Source: Gracilariopsis chorda (lineage: Eukaryota; Rhodophyta; Florideophyceae; Gracilariales; Gracilariaceae). Taken from it: DNA of 64,000 nucleotides. The notes under the pieces were generated by a model. The model saw only the letters and a list, made by a program, of their open reading frames with translations, was not told the origin of the DNA and searched no databases. The position numbers and the translations under genes were made by a program. Of this stretch, positions 1 to 11,401 are shown one piece after another. How positions within the stretch are numbered: the stretch's first letter is position 1; every line of letters starts with the position of its first letter. The stretch lies in assembly GCA_003194525.1 (NCBI GenBank), contig NBIV01000123.1, forward strand, positions 153,401 to 217,400. Direction: 5' to 3'.

Positions 1-440
1 TTTCGGAAGAAGACCCCAATTTCTACGACAGTGCGGCACAGATTCAGGCCACTCCGCTCGCTCACGCGTCAAACGGATCCCTTCTTACCCACTGCCTTGG
101 ATACTTCATACCCAAACCACAACTTCAAACAGATAGCCATCTTCGGTACGATAAAGCGGAACCGACTATCTGTCGTAGATGTTACCATCACTCTCATATC
201 GCCCCAAAATGTGACTAGACATTCCAGGAGTGCCCAAGGTTATCATGAGTTACGAAATTTTGACCCCAGCTGATGGGGCCCGAGTGCCAAGTACTTCATA
301 TGAAGAGGTGAAAGCATTACTAGCTAACGCCACACTGGCACGAACTGATACTTCCATGGTTGAACCCAGCTCTGATCAACCGGTGGGCGCGGTCGTAGCC
401 ACGAATGGGATTAATTATGGTTCCCACGAATTGGATTAAT
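1..440 (+). pseudogene. Gag C-terminal remnant with CCHC zinc knuckle
   Basis: A nucleocapsid-type zinc knuckle C-x2-C-x4-H-x4-C is readable at 171-212 (C-RR-C-YHHS-H-IAPK-C). It is followed in another frame (230-439) by a segment starting PKVIMSYEILTP, which matches MAKVVANYEALTP just after the knuckle in the 53-64 kb element. The order knuckle then YE.LTP is the same in both. A stop right after the knuckle and the change of frame show decay. The N-terminal part of gag lies before the window. Confidence 0.75.
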
Positions 441-517
441 TATGGTTCCCACCATGGGATAGTGACACCGAGTAAGGTGAATACCTCCTCAAAACAATAG
501 ATTCGGAAGTCTCCACT

Positions 518-3500
518 ATGGGAGAGGCGTCTTCTAAGCCAACGTTGACACCCAAGGTGCTGCAGTTTCACCCCTCTGCTGTCAAGATCCTTACTAGGAA
601 AATGGCTGCAACTGACATGAGCTCGGAAACCATCTCAGTTCAAACGTCGTCCGTGGATGCGTTTTTGTCATTTCCGTATTCCAGATAGATCTCTGGTCAT
701 GTCCAAGAGAAACGACAACTTTTATGCCGATCGTGGCCTATCCATCCAATATATGGTTCGCCAGCTATCTGTTTTAGATACAGGGTCTGCCCCCAACCTT
801 GTCAACTCTGAACTAATACCCCCTGCTCTACGGGCTCACACTCAATGTGGTGCAGGCCTAGATATCGCCAACATGACTAAAAATCCCCTGAAGACCATGG
901 GATACTTTCCTCTCGTTGTGAGATTAGGTACCTGTACATTTCAACTGTACTTGGTTATCTCCGATAAGCTCGCGACACCAGTGATTCTTGGTTGTGACTT
1001 TTTGATCACTTTGTCGAAGCAATTCGCCCCCGTGCGAAAACCGTGAAAATAGCAAACTGTTCTACCGTACCCATTGTCCGGAAACCACTCAAGCGTTCTA
1101 CACAGAAGCGTGTAACGATACTGGCTGCCCAGGAAATGCAGAACACAGATCTCGTTTCTACAAAATTTCGTATCACTCATTCAACTGCCGTATCATCGGC
1201 GTCTCAAGTCTGGGTCACAGTTGTTTCCAATCAGAGTGGATACCATGTGTTTCAACCGGTATCGTCGTTGTACGACCAGCGTCAACTCGCACTTATGAAC
1301 GGAGTCGTTTCTATCAACCTTAATTTTTTTAAGTTCCTAGTTGCCAACTTTGGCAAAACCACTCAGTGGTTAGTGGAAACCCAATTCCTGGGTTTGGTTC
1401 TCTCACACCCGTGGGTAATCGTGCCAAAAAACATACCAGTGGCTGGCGTCCTGAGATTGGAAGACTTTAAGAAGGTGGACGACAACTCTAACAACTCTGA
1501 GGGTAATTCGGATCCCGAACTCGAAATTGAACGAACTACGGGAACACGTGCGCTACCACCTGCTTCAGAACAGGCAAATCCTATGGAGGAGTTCAAGAAG
1601 TTTGATTTGGACCTTGTCTTTGACTGTAATCGTGAGAAACTACGGGATATGCTTCGTGCATTTACCCCTATGTGGGAAGGTTCCTTTGAAACAATAGGAA
1701 TAACAGAGCACCGTATTGATTTGCCACCGAACACTCGACCGATTGTACAGCATCCCTATCGTGCTGGACCGACAGCCCGTGAAGAGGAAAAATCTCAAGT
1801 TGAGAAAATGTTACGCGTTAGCGTAATTGAACTGGCTCAATCACCTTGTGCTTCGCCAGTAGTGCTCGTTTGGAAATCGGATGGATCGTGGAGATTCTAT
1901 ATCGAGTACCAACGTCTCAACACAGTTAACGTCAAAGAGGTTTACCATATCTCTCGGATGGACAAGTACACCGACTCACTTCGGATTGCTACGGTTTTCA
2001 ACGCTCTTGAAGCCAATTAGGGTTATTGGAAAGTGCCAATCCGCAAGGATGGTGGCGACAGAACTGCGTTCGTGTGTCACCAAGGACTATATCGTTTTAA
2101 AATATTGCCCTTCGGGCTAAGTAATTCACCTGCTACATTTCACCGTGCACCTATGAAGTGGATATTGATGCCATTGTTAACCAGGTTGGTTGTGCGCTAT
2201 TTCAAGTAATCGAAGACGGTGAACGAGCCCCAATCGGATATTGGTTTCGGAAATTGAACATGCAGGTAAGAAACTAATCGGTTTCTGAAAAAGTGTGTCT
2301 CGCCGTTGTTTGAGCGCTCCCCACTCTTCGGACATATCTTAAGGGAACCCATTTTAGGGTACATACAGATTACTCCTACTTCTGTTGATTCATGGAGACT
2401 GCCGAAACATCGTGACGCCTCATGCGTTGGCACCTCCAACTCTCGGAACTCGTTTTCGAAGAACCCTACGAAAAGGGAACTCTTAACACCCAAGTAGACG
2501 TGTTATCCCGCCTGGGAACCACTGCAGAAGCAGAAACTGTCGATGATCTCGAGATACCGTGTTTTGTTGTTGAGAACAGTAAACGAAATACCAAGGATTG
2601 TTCAGACGACATTGGTGATGATATTGTATCCTCTCAAACTTCGGAGCCTCCAAAAGAAGGCTCCTTTAAGCCTATTACTGCTGAAGAGTTTATTCGCGTG
2701 GAACATTGCGACCCTTTATGTACGCAGGTTCGCGCTCGTTTCAGTGGAGGATATGAATTATCCTTTTTGAAGAATGATCAAGGATACTTTGTTCGCTTGG
2801 ATAATTGTTCTCCACAGATTGTGGTACCCCACTCTTTTCATATACGTGTTCTCCCCCTTTCTCATAATGTGAAACTTGGAGCACACCCAGGGGGTAGGAA
2901 GTTATATCTACCTCTCTGCAGAGATTTCTACTGGCCCACTATGGCGTTTGACTAGTATGCAGTTCGCTGCTCTTGTACGGAATGTGCGAAGAACAACGTG
3001 AAGCTACGGAAATACTCTAAGAAATTTATGCTGTTCCCAGCTCGCGCGCCGTTGGAATTCGTGGCCATCGATATACTCGGCGATTTGCTTCGTACACCCT
3101 GCGGAAACCGCTACCTGCTAGTAATAACCGACCAGTTTTCTAAACTCGTACCGACAGTGCCGCGTAAAAGAGTTACGGCTGCCGCGGTGCCACAAGCCTT
3201 TATCACATACTGGGTATTCGTTTACGGTCCACCCGTCAATTTTTATCCGACAATGGCCCCAAGTTTACTTCAAAGTTCTTTAAAGTCCTTTGTCGTATTC
3301 TCGATGTTCGAAATATGTTCTTCACAACATATCACCCGCAGGGTAATGGACACGTGGAATGATTTAATCGTACGATGCTTAACGCATTGCCATTTTATGT
3401 TGCCGATCATCCTAAGGACTGGGACCCGTATACCGACGCGTTTACATATGCTTACAATACACAGGCACATTGGGTGACATCGCTTTCACCTTTTGAGTTG

Positions 3501-4452
3501 GTGCTGTCACGAATCCCACCCGCGGTAGCAATCGAGGCTCAACCCACTTTGTCGGTGTACCATTCACCACGGTTACACAGAGATAACTAGAGAGAATGGT
3601 TGAACAAGATGGTACTGGTTGCCCAGAAAGTTATGGACAAAGCTTACCTTCCGTAAAAGCGTAATTTTAGAGGCAAGCCCCGTCAACTGCTACCGCAGGT
3701 TAACACAAATAGCTTTGTTTTCCTTCGTAAAAAGTATTATAATTCTGAAAAGCAAATGCTTCATAAGCCTTCTCCAATCGTGGACGGACCCTATCGAGTG
3801 GTTACTACGGCCTACGACACATTCTTCTTGGACATTAACGACGAACACGAACGGGTTTCGCGCGAATGCGTTACTGCATCTCCTCACGTTCACCCAGCCT
3901 CTCATATGGGGCATACCTGGGACGGTAATCTGGACTCAAAAGACCCGCTCGCGGTTCATTTTCCATCGCAGGCAGTGATTCCACCGTTTATTGGATTTAC
4001 CGAAGGAAACAGATCTCCATCTTCACGACAAGTACCTGGATATACAGGCTCACTCCACCCTATTCAACCCACCACCCACCCTACTCACCCCCCAGGTTCC
4101 GCCTAAAGTGGGGAAGGGAGGTGCAATTGCTGTCGGTTTACCAGCTTCGCCAGGGAAAAATATTCCTGAGCACCACACGGTTATTCCCGCAGTGCGATAC
4201 GTGGACGTGGGACCCCACAAGTTATATGAGAACCTTTATCGGGAAAGACCTCAAAGGGAAGGCACTGCTGTAAAAGCGCTCGCCCCCGTGGCTGGCCTCC
4301 TGAAATCCGGACTTCGCAATAACGATAGCACGCAAGGCCTTGCTCCTCGGACTATTGGCGGACCGTGCCTGGTAATGGGCGACCCCGACTTGGGTTACCT
4401 GAATGAGAACGACTACGCCGATCGAGTGTACACCACGATTTGGTGCTTCTAA
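518..4452 (+). pseudogene. Ty3/gypsy pol pseudogene (PR-RT-RH-IN)
   Basis: Pol starts at the ATG at 518 (MGEASS, shared with the 53-64 kb pol). The protease motif VLDTG lies near 770-785. RT fingers and palm are readable from about 1,550 to 2,150, including the segments HRIDLPPNTRP, SPVVLVWKSDGSWRF and LPFGLSNSPATFH. The sequence then jumps straight into RNase H (VGCALFQ, near 2,190), so about 600 bp holding the YxDD catalytic motif has been deleted. Integrase follows: its zinc-binding region at 2,850-3,000 and catalytic core at 3,040-3,560 (AIDILG, HITRRVMDT). A proline-rich tail follows to about 4,450. At least six stops or frameshifts break the frame. The chromodomain seen in the cousin was not found here. 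Confidence 0.85.
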
Positions 4453-4463
4453 TCCCTGATCGC

Positions 4464-6384
4464 GGGAAAGAACGAGGCTTTCGTGGAACTCTTGAAGAGG
4501 TAGAACGTTCAGGCGTGTGCCATGGCGTGGAGGAAGTTCACGCGCAACGAGCGTCACTGGGCGCACAGGTACGCGGAAAGGCATTGCTGTACACATGGTT
4601 AGATGGGTTGAACGATGCCCACTGAAATCACTGATACCATTACCATATATTTTATAGACACAAAAATACCCTACGAAGGACATTTCATTCGCCACGCTGA
4701 TTTGACATGGCAAAAAAATGTCCCATGACAGCTTACCATGAGTGATTGTTTAGGTCTAGTATGCAGAACTAGAGGTATGCATATAGAACAGCTGTCTGTA
4801 AAAGGACATGTTTGGCGGTCTCACTCTCAGAGCCAACTCGGGCCATACTGTTTCTCCTCCTTTTGGCAGAATCCACCTTATCTCACAGTGGTCTACTTCC
4901 CCTTACCTTTAACACTACTCTACCGCACTTTTTATTCATAATTGTGGAGCTGAGTCTCTTACATATCGTGACTGACTCTATTGTCTCGATTTTGGTAGAA
5001 GAACAATCGACGTACTCACCAGAATGATGTAAAATGAACCGAATCTCCGGTTTTAGTTAATCTCGTGAACAGGTAAAGCTGTAGCTGGTGCTGGTGAGGG
5101 TTGACGTTTGGGTATCACAGTCGTGGTTAACACTGGTTTATATTCCTATGGTTGTCTTGTTTGTCTTGGCTAGGTGCACAGTCTTAAAAATACTGTTAGG
5201 AACCTGTTGTAGAACGCCTGACTTACTACAGGGCTTCAAAAAACATGCGGGTTTTTCCCTTCCTATTTTCACCTTTGTCTATTACCATTACATGCAAGTG
5301 CTGGTACTCTCGGGCAGCCAATCTATTTTTGATCTTCTCTCTGGCGAGGATGTACAAATGACTGTTGTGGTCCGTTTTTGTAAAAGCGTGTTACATGACG
5401 CCACGCTGTTTATATCACAAAGCATAAATAATGCTTTGTTCTGTGCCAATGAGAACTTTTAGTGAAGAATGATGAAAGTTGTTATTCTGTACCACTGTGA
5501 AACGACTCTTTAAGTTGTAGAAGACTGTCTGTAGCCTTAATATGACCATCATAGGTGCCAAAAGACAGTAAAGCACCCTTTGAATTTCGTTGATCTATTT
5601 CGAATTTCAAGAACTTTTATCTACATAAGTCACTTCTAGAGTGTAACGTGGTTGTTTTGCTTCTTTGTTGGTGTAAGCTACATTGTGTTAAACACTACAT
5701 TTTTCTGTTTTAGCCTCAGACGGCCTTGCTCTTCATGAGCAAGGTCGGTGGGAATTTGAATTTATTTATATTTCGGGGAGTGTAAATGAATGAAAGACGA
5801 TTATTTAATATTGCAGAAGAGGAGAATTCGAGCAAATATAATTTCTACAGAGAACTTAACGATAAAGTAGGAGTTATCATCCACACCGACGAACGGTATG
5901 ATTACCCTTTGCCAAGCCTCGGGCCAATATCTTGCATCGGGCTCTCACATGTAGTGCGATGAGATGCTGAGTGATAATCTACTTATAATTTATTACAAAA
6001 GAGGCTGTCATTGTCAATTGTCACTGCAGTGTGTTCCTTCAATTGAGATTTCTATTATCTATTCCCTTCACCCTCGCTTCACTACATCACCATTATCCAT
6101 TACTCTTGCCAAAGATAGTAACCGTTACTGCTCACGGAATCTGTATTGCATAGTCATCACCTTTGCGATGTGAATTTATCACCGTCGTGCTTGCTAGCTC
6201 TAAGTTGCGATACACTATCGCTGACGCCATTACACGAAGTGAAGAAGTTAAAAGGGCTAACTGCCATTTTGTGTGGAACTTGCTTCGAACGTTCATGGGC
6301 GCATATAGAGCTGTTTTGATTGCTTTTTATAGGAATTGCTGGCGGGGTTGCCGATGGGAATGATGAAAGCTCTCTTTCTAGCGG
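4464..6384. other. AT-rich stretch without a recognised gene
   Basis: No coding region here shows a recognisable motif. The longest frame (5088-5462, +) has no supporting feature and is probably chance. This may be the eroded 3' end and LTR of the preceding Ty3 element, but I found no matching second LTR. The only clear structure is an 8-bp stem-loop at 5724-5744. Confidence 0.5.
5724..5744. repeat. Perfect 8-bp inverted repeat (stem-loop)
   Basis: CCTTGCTC and GAGCAAGG pair around a 5-nt loop. It lies isolated in AT-rich DNA. No T-run or flanking gene gives it a function. A chance or relic structure is possible. Confidence 0.6.
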
Positions 6385-6521
6385 GGTTGGATTTCACTCC
6401 CTGCCCTCCTCTCCGACCTTGCGGGGGCAGATCAAGGAGGTTATTTATTTATTGCCTGCAGTTGGAACGAGGGGACTGTATTCCACGTTTCAACTGGTGG
6501 CCAGCGTAGCTCCATCCACAC
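6385..6521. repeat. Two-hairpin dispersed repeat, copy A
   Basis: This ~140-bp segment matches 18034-18173 over its full length, starting GGTTGGATTTCACTCC and ending CCATCCACAC. It has two inverted repeats in series. The first, CTGCCCTCC (6401-6409) with GGGGGCAG (6423-6430), is partly eroded here. The second, CAGTTGGAACGAG (6459-6471) with CACGTTTCAACTG (6484-6496), has one mismatch and one G-U pair. Between them lies an AT block (TTATTTATTTATTG). It could be a small non-autonomous element or a structured RNA gene. I do not recognise it. Confidence 0.8.
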
Positions 6522-6773
6522 CGTCCCTCGCGATTAAGTCATTCAGCGCAGATTGCCACTTCTACGATTAGTAACTACCGTTGAGAACCTGTACCACAGC
6601 AAACACTTATGGGAAAATTCTATAGTCTAGGAAAATGTATGATACTCGTACTACGTACAATATTTATCACATTTAAACCAATATATGTATTTCGAAAACA
6701 GATTTGATAGAAATAAAGCAAGGTTAGTGATGCATTAATGCATTCAGCTGAAACTGACACCGTAGTGAGGATG

Positions 6774-7442
6774 TTAAATTAAGCCACAAAGCAACGTCAG
6801 TCTTTTCAGCGTGTTGAAGACCACAGGCGTAGTGAATATGGTGGCAGCTTGCACTTCAGTCCTTATGAACTTCATGTCAATCACCTTGGTCTCGACCAGC
6901 TATTTTATGTGATGATATTTCAGATCAATATGCTTGTTTTTTTCCGAGACCGTTGGGGTTTTCAAGATCGACATAGAAGTCGAACTGTCCGTTGCTATTG
7001 ATAAGGGGTACATTTGAGGTTCATCCTCCAGAACTGTTTCGTTGCGTAATGCCCAGTAGATTCTAGGCAACCAAGTTATCGTTTTTCCACAATACGATAG
7101 TGCAATATATTCTGCCTCTCCAGACGACAGTGCAACAAGGGTTTGCTTTTTCGTCGTCCACATTACAGGTGCTTCGTTCGCCTTTATTAATAATCCAGTT
7201 GTACACTTTATCGTTTCATGACAACCAGCCCAATCTGCCTCACAGAATGCTTCCATTGATGCTTTCCTATTAGCGGGAAAGAACAAGAAAAACCCTTTGT
7301 AACCTTTAAGTACCTCAGTACTATTTTTCGCTAGCCCAACATGCCTCATGCATGGATCATGTATCTGTCTTACCAGCATTGAAGCAGCAAACATAATGTC
7401 TGTCCTCGATGAGACCGTCAAGTACATCAAACTTCCTACCAA
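6774..7442 (-). pseudogene. Copia RNase H domain and polyprotein C-terminus
   Basis: The segment begins VGSLMYLTVSSRTDIMFA (end of the RT connection domain). It continues with the copia RNase H signatures FCEADWAGCHET and ALSSGEAEYIAL and with DLKYHHIK near 6900. An in-frame TAG follows, after which the frame continues LVETKVIDMKFIKTE, the typical copia C-terminal motif, to the stop at 6774. In a live element this domain degrades the RNA strand of the cDNA hybrid. It overlaps the RT remnant at its 5' side because of a frame change. Confidence 0.88.
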
Positions 7443-8381
7443 TGTCCGGTAGCGGCCATGTACTGCAGATGGAACATGCTATTCGGTTCTCTCGGCGTGC
7501 CGTCATGTGATATAGGGACGGTAATGGAGTCCGTCCAACGTTGGAGTTGGCCATACAAATTTCTAGCAGTATCTTGTCAATATATGTGCTTTGTTGTACC
7601 TTTATTCCGTTCTTTTCTCTTATTATGTCGAATCCCACAAAATGTTTGCCTTGCCAAGAACCTTAACCTTGAAGTGCTTCTGTATCTCTCAAATGAAGTC
7701 TTCTAGAAGAGATAGGGAGTTAAAAAATGTGAGTAGGTCATCAACAACCACTACGATGTTCAAGGTTCCGCTGTTGAACTTGTATATATAGAGTCGGCTG
7801 TCTGTGCTAGACTGCTTGAATCCCAAGCGCAATAGATCCTTGTGAAACAAGGATCCCCATATTTTCCCGGCCTGTTTTGCATCGTATAGTGAATTTAGGA
7901 GCAATCATACCTTGCTAGGAACAACTGATGATCCAGAAGTGTTTTAGGGTTGTTCCTTGATAAGAGGCTCGTCTAAATCTCTGTGCAGGTATGCATTGCT
8001 ATGATCCCTCGTCTCTAATAGCAGGCCGTGAGCTGCAGCCTTTGTCAACAAAAGACGAATGTTTTCAAGTCGGGCAATCGGGGCGTACAAGTTGTCTGGA
8101 TCATAATCCAGGTACGGACGCTGCAAGTCGCCCTGTTCTACGCAAAGGGCCTTTGGAAGAATGCGCGGAGGGTCGGAGCTCAATAATTTTGCTAAGAACC
8201 TCCACAGGAATGGCAAGTGTTTCATGCCGGGTTTCATATCAATCAGCTTCCAAGTGCCTCTTACTACCAACGAATTGTACTCCCGGTCGATGGCTTTTGC
8301 CCATTTTGGCTTCAATTTAGCTTTTTCGAAGCTCTTGGGGACTCTGTCATCATCCCCAAGGTCCTTGGATCGTGAGTGCAC
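7357..8381 (-). pseudogene. Copia reverse transcriptase remnant in several frames
   Basis: Three short frames together give a copia RT. One at 8381-7944 carries the N-terminal motif WAKAIDREYNSLVVRGTWKL. One at 7904-7689 carries LYDAKQAGKIWGSLFHKDLL and the palm segment LYIYKFNSGTLNIVVVVDDL (YVDD-like box). One at 7638-7357 carries GFDIIREKNGIKVQQSTYID and leads into the RNase H region. The frames are joined by indels, so no functional enzyme can be made. Confidence 0.85.
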
Positions 8382-8417
8382 GACACAACAATATGCAAGA
8401 GAAGCATCTAGATGATC

Positions 8418-8795
8418 TTAGTTATCCTCACACACGATGTTCTCGGCTTCGTATCGTCTGAGAGGCGAGAAGTTCATAAAATCTTGGATTGAAAGAAGGG
8501 ACTCCTTCGTAACCTTAAAATCTACCTCGCCGCAATTAATCACTTTTCCCATGGATGGGATGTATATCCTGTACAGTGTCCGCGAGCTCTGAATCACCAT
8601 GAAGTGTCCACGAATAGCACCTGATAGGAACTTCTTACTCCCGACGGCTTCAGGTCTCTAAATGAACACGTGGCCTTCTTGCCCGAACTTCAGTAAGTTT
8701 GTGAAGTACGGTTTTCGTCCGAACCATAATGTGTAAGGAACTTTCATTCCTGCTGTATGATTGGTAGAAGGTTTCTTAAGTAGTTTGCGTGAGAA
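8418..8795 (-). pseudogene. Linker between copia integrase and RT
   Basis: A minus-strand frame at 8600-8418 gives a segment (MVIQSSRTLYRIYIPSMGKVIN) resembling the copia post-integrase region, which normally reads as a short beta-rich stretch before RT. The frame is interrupted on both sides. It is assigned mainly by its place between the integrase core and RT. Confidence 0.5.
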
Positions 8796-8806
8796 ATGGC
8801 TTCCTC

Positions 8807-10018
8807 TCAAAGTTTATGTGGTAGCTTGGAGGCGAACAGGAATGCTCTAGCCATCTTCCACAAGTCTTGGATGACTTTCTCTGCTACGATTTTCGATTGG
8901 TGTGCGTACGGTGGGGTGACCTCTAGTACTATACTATTCTCCATCGCATATGAGACAAAGTCGTCAGACTTATTCTCACCAGCCCTGTCAAGGTTAACAC
9001 GGTACATTAGTTTAAAAGGTAGTTCGATTTCCGCGCGAGCCTTATAACAGCGGACAAATTCAAAGAACTGCGTCTTTTTACTCAGAATGTCTATTGAGCT
9101 TGCCCTCGTGTTGTCATTAATTAGGACTTGCATATACTTGGAACCTTGTAAAGAGGTCGGGTTACTGGGTCCTGTGAGATCGGTGTGCGCTAACTCCAAT
9201 GGTCTCTGCACCACAGAGTGTGATTGCCGAAGAGAAGCACGCTTGGCACCGGCTTCAATGCATGGAGTGTATATGGCATTGTTCACTTCGTGTGGGGAGA
9301 ATTCGCGTACGCCTTGACACAAGTCAATGGATGTCAAGAGTTTATCCCAGTCAGGGTGTCCGCGTTTGTCGTGCGAATCCTTGGCTCTACTGCCAGGTGC
9401 GTGTACCACGGCTTGTACCAGTGGTGGTGGTACGGGGCTCGGTAGGGGATAGAGTCCGTCCCTCGGAGTGGATTTTTGTATGACTATGCCCGTTGTGCGG
9501 TCTCTAATTATGAAGCAGTTTGTGAATTGTACCTCGACATACGTCGCCAGGACAGATAAGGATACCAAGTTATAGTAGAAGGTTGGGGTATGTTTTGCCG
9601 GTAACATAAGTCCGGTTACGAAAGGTAGCTTTCTATTCCCACACCCTACGATCACTGACTGGTGGTCGCAAATGTTTACTATTTGCGGAGGTGTTTGGTG
9701 ATATTCCCAGAACAACCGTTTGTACTTGATGAAAACATGACTAGCCCCAGAGTCTAGCCATGTTGGGGTTATACTGTCCTGATGGAAACTGGCATTAGCT
9801 AGTGGTATGAATCCGCGGTTGTGGTTCCTGTTTCTGTCGCCATGGTTGCGGATAGTGTTTGGTCGCCCTTTCTTTTTGGAGTCGGGAAAGTTTTTCGAGT
9901 CCCAATATCGATTGCTGTTACGTCCTTTTTTTGTTATAATTATTATTGGAGCTTTTATTGTTGAGCTGTTGTTGGTTATTGTTCTTCTTGCGCCAACATC
10001 CGGCCTTGATGTGGCCAA
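8807..10018 (-). pseudogene. Copia protease and integrase, longest surviving frame
   Basis: This 403-codon frame starts inside the region after the gag zinc knuckle. It contains the retropepsin motif WLDSGAS (about 9,740-9,760) and the GAG-pre-integrase motif HDKRGHPDWDKL with the following C-x2-C position changed (TPCIEAGAK). The integrase core follows: AHTDLTGP (first Asp), LDRAGEN (second Asp region) and QSKIVAEKVIQDL (Glu). The canonical NGVAER motif reads KIVAEK. It is open because it sits between stops, but it has no start codon of its own and both flanks are broken. Confidence 0.88.
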
Positions 10019-10030
10019 TGTGTCCAGAAT

Positions 10031-10440
10031 TCAACATACGACTCCCTTCTTATTCTCTTTTGTACTATGCTTTTGTCGGGTTGTAGGTTTCTTCGCAGCG
10101 GGATAAGGGTGAATTCCATATTTCTTGGCCTCTGTGATCGTCGTTATAGATGTAGAAGCCTGGTGAATGCGACGGACCATTTTGGAAAGCACAAGCGAAA
10201 TGAATTGATCGTATTCCATGTTGGATGCGTCGCCGAACAGTGTGATTGCCATAAATGTTTCCATCAAAGTGCGAAACAAAGTCGCAGGTCACTCCTGGTC
10301 CATGAGAGGGTCACCCAATCTAGCGATTGCTACGTTGTCTGCAGCTCAAGCACATGTCTCTGTATGTCGTTGCAATTCTTGAATGTCAAGATGCTTAGAC
10401 TTTGGAGAATGGTCAACATAAAGTGTATGTTGATTTTCTT
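10031..10440 (-). pseudogene. Copia gag remnant
   Basis: A minus frame at 10279-10031 reads ETFMAITLFGDAS...FISLVLSKMV, typical of the UBN2-like gag C-terminus of copia elements. Just downstream, across a frame change near 10,030, a zinc-knuckle end GHIGHIKAGCWRKK can be read. The N-terminal gag is not convincingly readable. A further frame at 10763-10452 shows no gag motif and is left out. Confidence 0.65.
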
Positions 10441-10444
10441 TTAG

Positions 10445-11195
10445 ATAGACTTTAGTTTATTCCATACCTCCAAAACAAAGCAATTATCCCGTGCGAATAG
10501 TTATAGGCCTGTAACGATCGGTTGCATGCCAAGGATATGGACGATGGCCGTTTTTGCCTTACGATCGGCATCGTCTCATCTCTTTCGAGCTGCAGCGGAA
10601 CCCTCACTTGGACGAGATTCCGTAAGAACAAGTAATGATTGTAGGGAGTGCATGGAATCTCTAATGCATATGCGCCAATGGTAATAGTCAGCACCCCCTG
10701 TTGGATGGGATATAAGTTTATTTTCATTGTGAGTCTCAGAGGCCATCGCGGAGTACCACTCAACGCAAGACTAAGTGGGACTGCCAGAAAGGATTCTTCA
10801 CCAGTCCCCGACAGGTCGAAGAATGTTTCTATTACTTTCCGTAGCCGGGTACATTGGCTAGAGATGCTTTATCCAGCTTCCCAAAGGTCAGACCTTTGGC
10901 TCCGAGTAACAATCTCTCGGTGAGATGCAATTTCAGCGGCCTTTAAACGTTCTGCGTAATCCAGAACAAGGGTGTGTGTAACTTACGGAATCCCAAGGAG
11001 GGTTCCTAAGAGCAGGATATGATATGTGTACACCAGTTGGCCTCTTTTTATTCCTTACGGCTACTTGCATGGCGATTGTGCTCGGTAAGAAGTCTTTGTC
11101 CTGACTTAGGTGCAGATTAAAAGACGAGACACCCTGTCCCCATACAAGCTGCTAAACTTACCTCAGATGAGCCAGTTATACGGCAAGTGCGCTAC
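10445..11195. other. Unassigned spacer between two retrotransposons
   Basis: I see no gene or clear repeat. The stretch could hold the eroded 5' LTR and leader of the copia element on its left, but I could not match it to anything near 6.6-6.8 kb. Confidence 0.4.
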
Positions 11196-11200
11196 CCACA
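11196..11200. repeat. Target-site duplication CCACA (left)
   Basis: CCACA directly abuts the 3' LTR and recurs exactly at 16883-16887. Five bases is the usual duplication for Ty3/gypsy integrases. Confidence 0.85.
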
Positions 11201-11401
11201 TTCAACGAGGGATGTGAATCAATGGCAACTGGGTCGATGGCCCTTTTACTGAATCTCTTCTGCTCTGCTGTGGGCTCATAAATACGCCCTCAAACCTATC
11301 TCTTCGCGCCCGTTGGCGCACATCCCACACATTTCTAATTACGAGATCGTTTCCCTCGCTGTGTCAGCGCCTATTTCCGATCTACACAGTGCTCTGTTGC
11401 A
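11201..11401 (-). repeat. 3' LTR (201 bp) of the Ty3/gypsy element
   Basis: It matches 16682-16882 base for base except for scattered substitutions, for example at the GTCGATGG/GTTGATGC and GCGCCTATT/GCGAGTATT positions. On the + strand it starts TTCAACGAGG and ends TGTTGCA. The divergence between the two LTRs measures the age of the insertion. Confidence 0.95.

Larger units (their letters stand above)
1..4463 (+). mobile_element. Decayed Ty3/gypsy retrotransposon, cousin of the 53-64 kb element
   Basis: The stretch reads gag C-terminus, protease, reverse transcriptase, RNase H and integrase in the usual Ty3/gypsy order, broken by stops, frameshifts and a deletion. Its pieces align by eye with the polyprotein of the element at 53-64 kb: the gag tail, the pol start (MGEASS), the protease motif VLDTG and the integrase segment around KLRK...LFPARAPLEF. 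The element enters from before base 1, so its 5' LTR is outside the window. The 3' boundary is uncertain: recognisable pol-like sequence ends near 4,450 and I found no LTR after it. Unlike its cousin, this copy shows no unusual density of short hairpins. It is non-functional. Confidence 0.88.
6774..10444 (-). mobile_element. Decayed Ty1/copia retrotransposon
   Basis: Read on the minus strand, the order is gag, protease, integrase, reverse transcriptase, RNase H. Integrase before RT is diagnostic of Ty1/copia rather than Ty3/gypsy. The polyprotein end can be followed past an in-frame TAG at 6900 to a TAA at 6774-6776 (LLCGLI*). Several frameshifts and stops make it non-functional. I could not identify LTRs on either side, so the stated limits are those of recognisable coding sequence. 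Confidence 0.9.

Noticed and set aside
5088-5462. 124-codon + frame in AT-rich DNA
   Set aside because: No ATG-based start with context, no motif, and hydrophobic residues are explained by T-rich codons.
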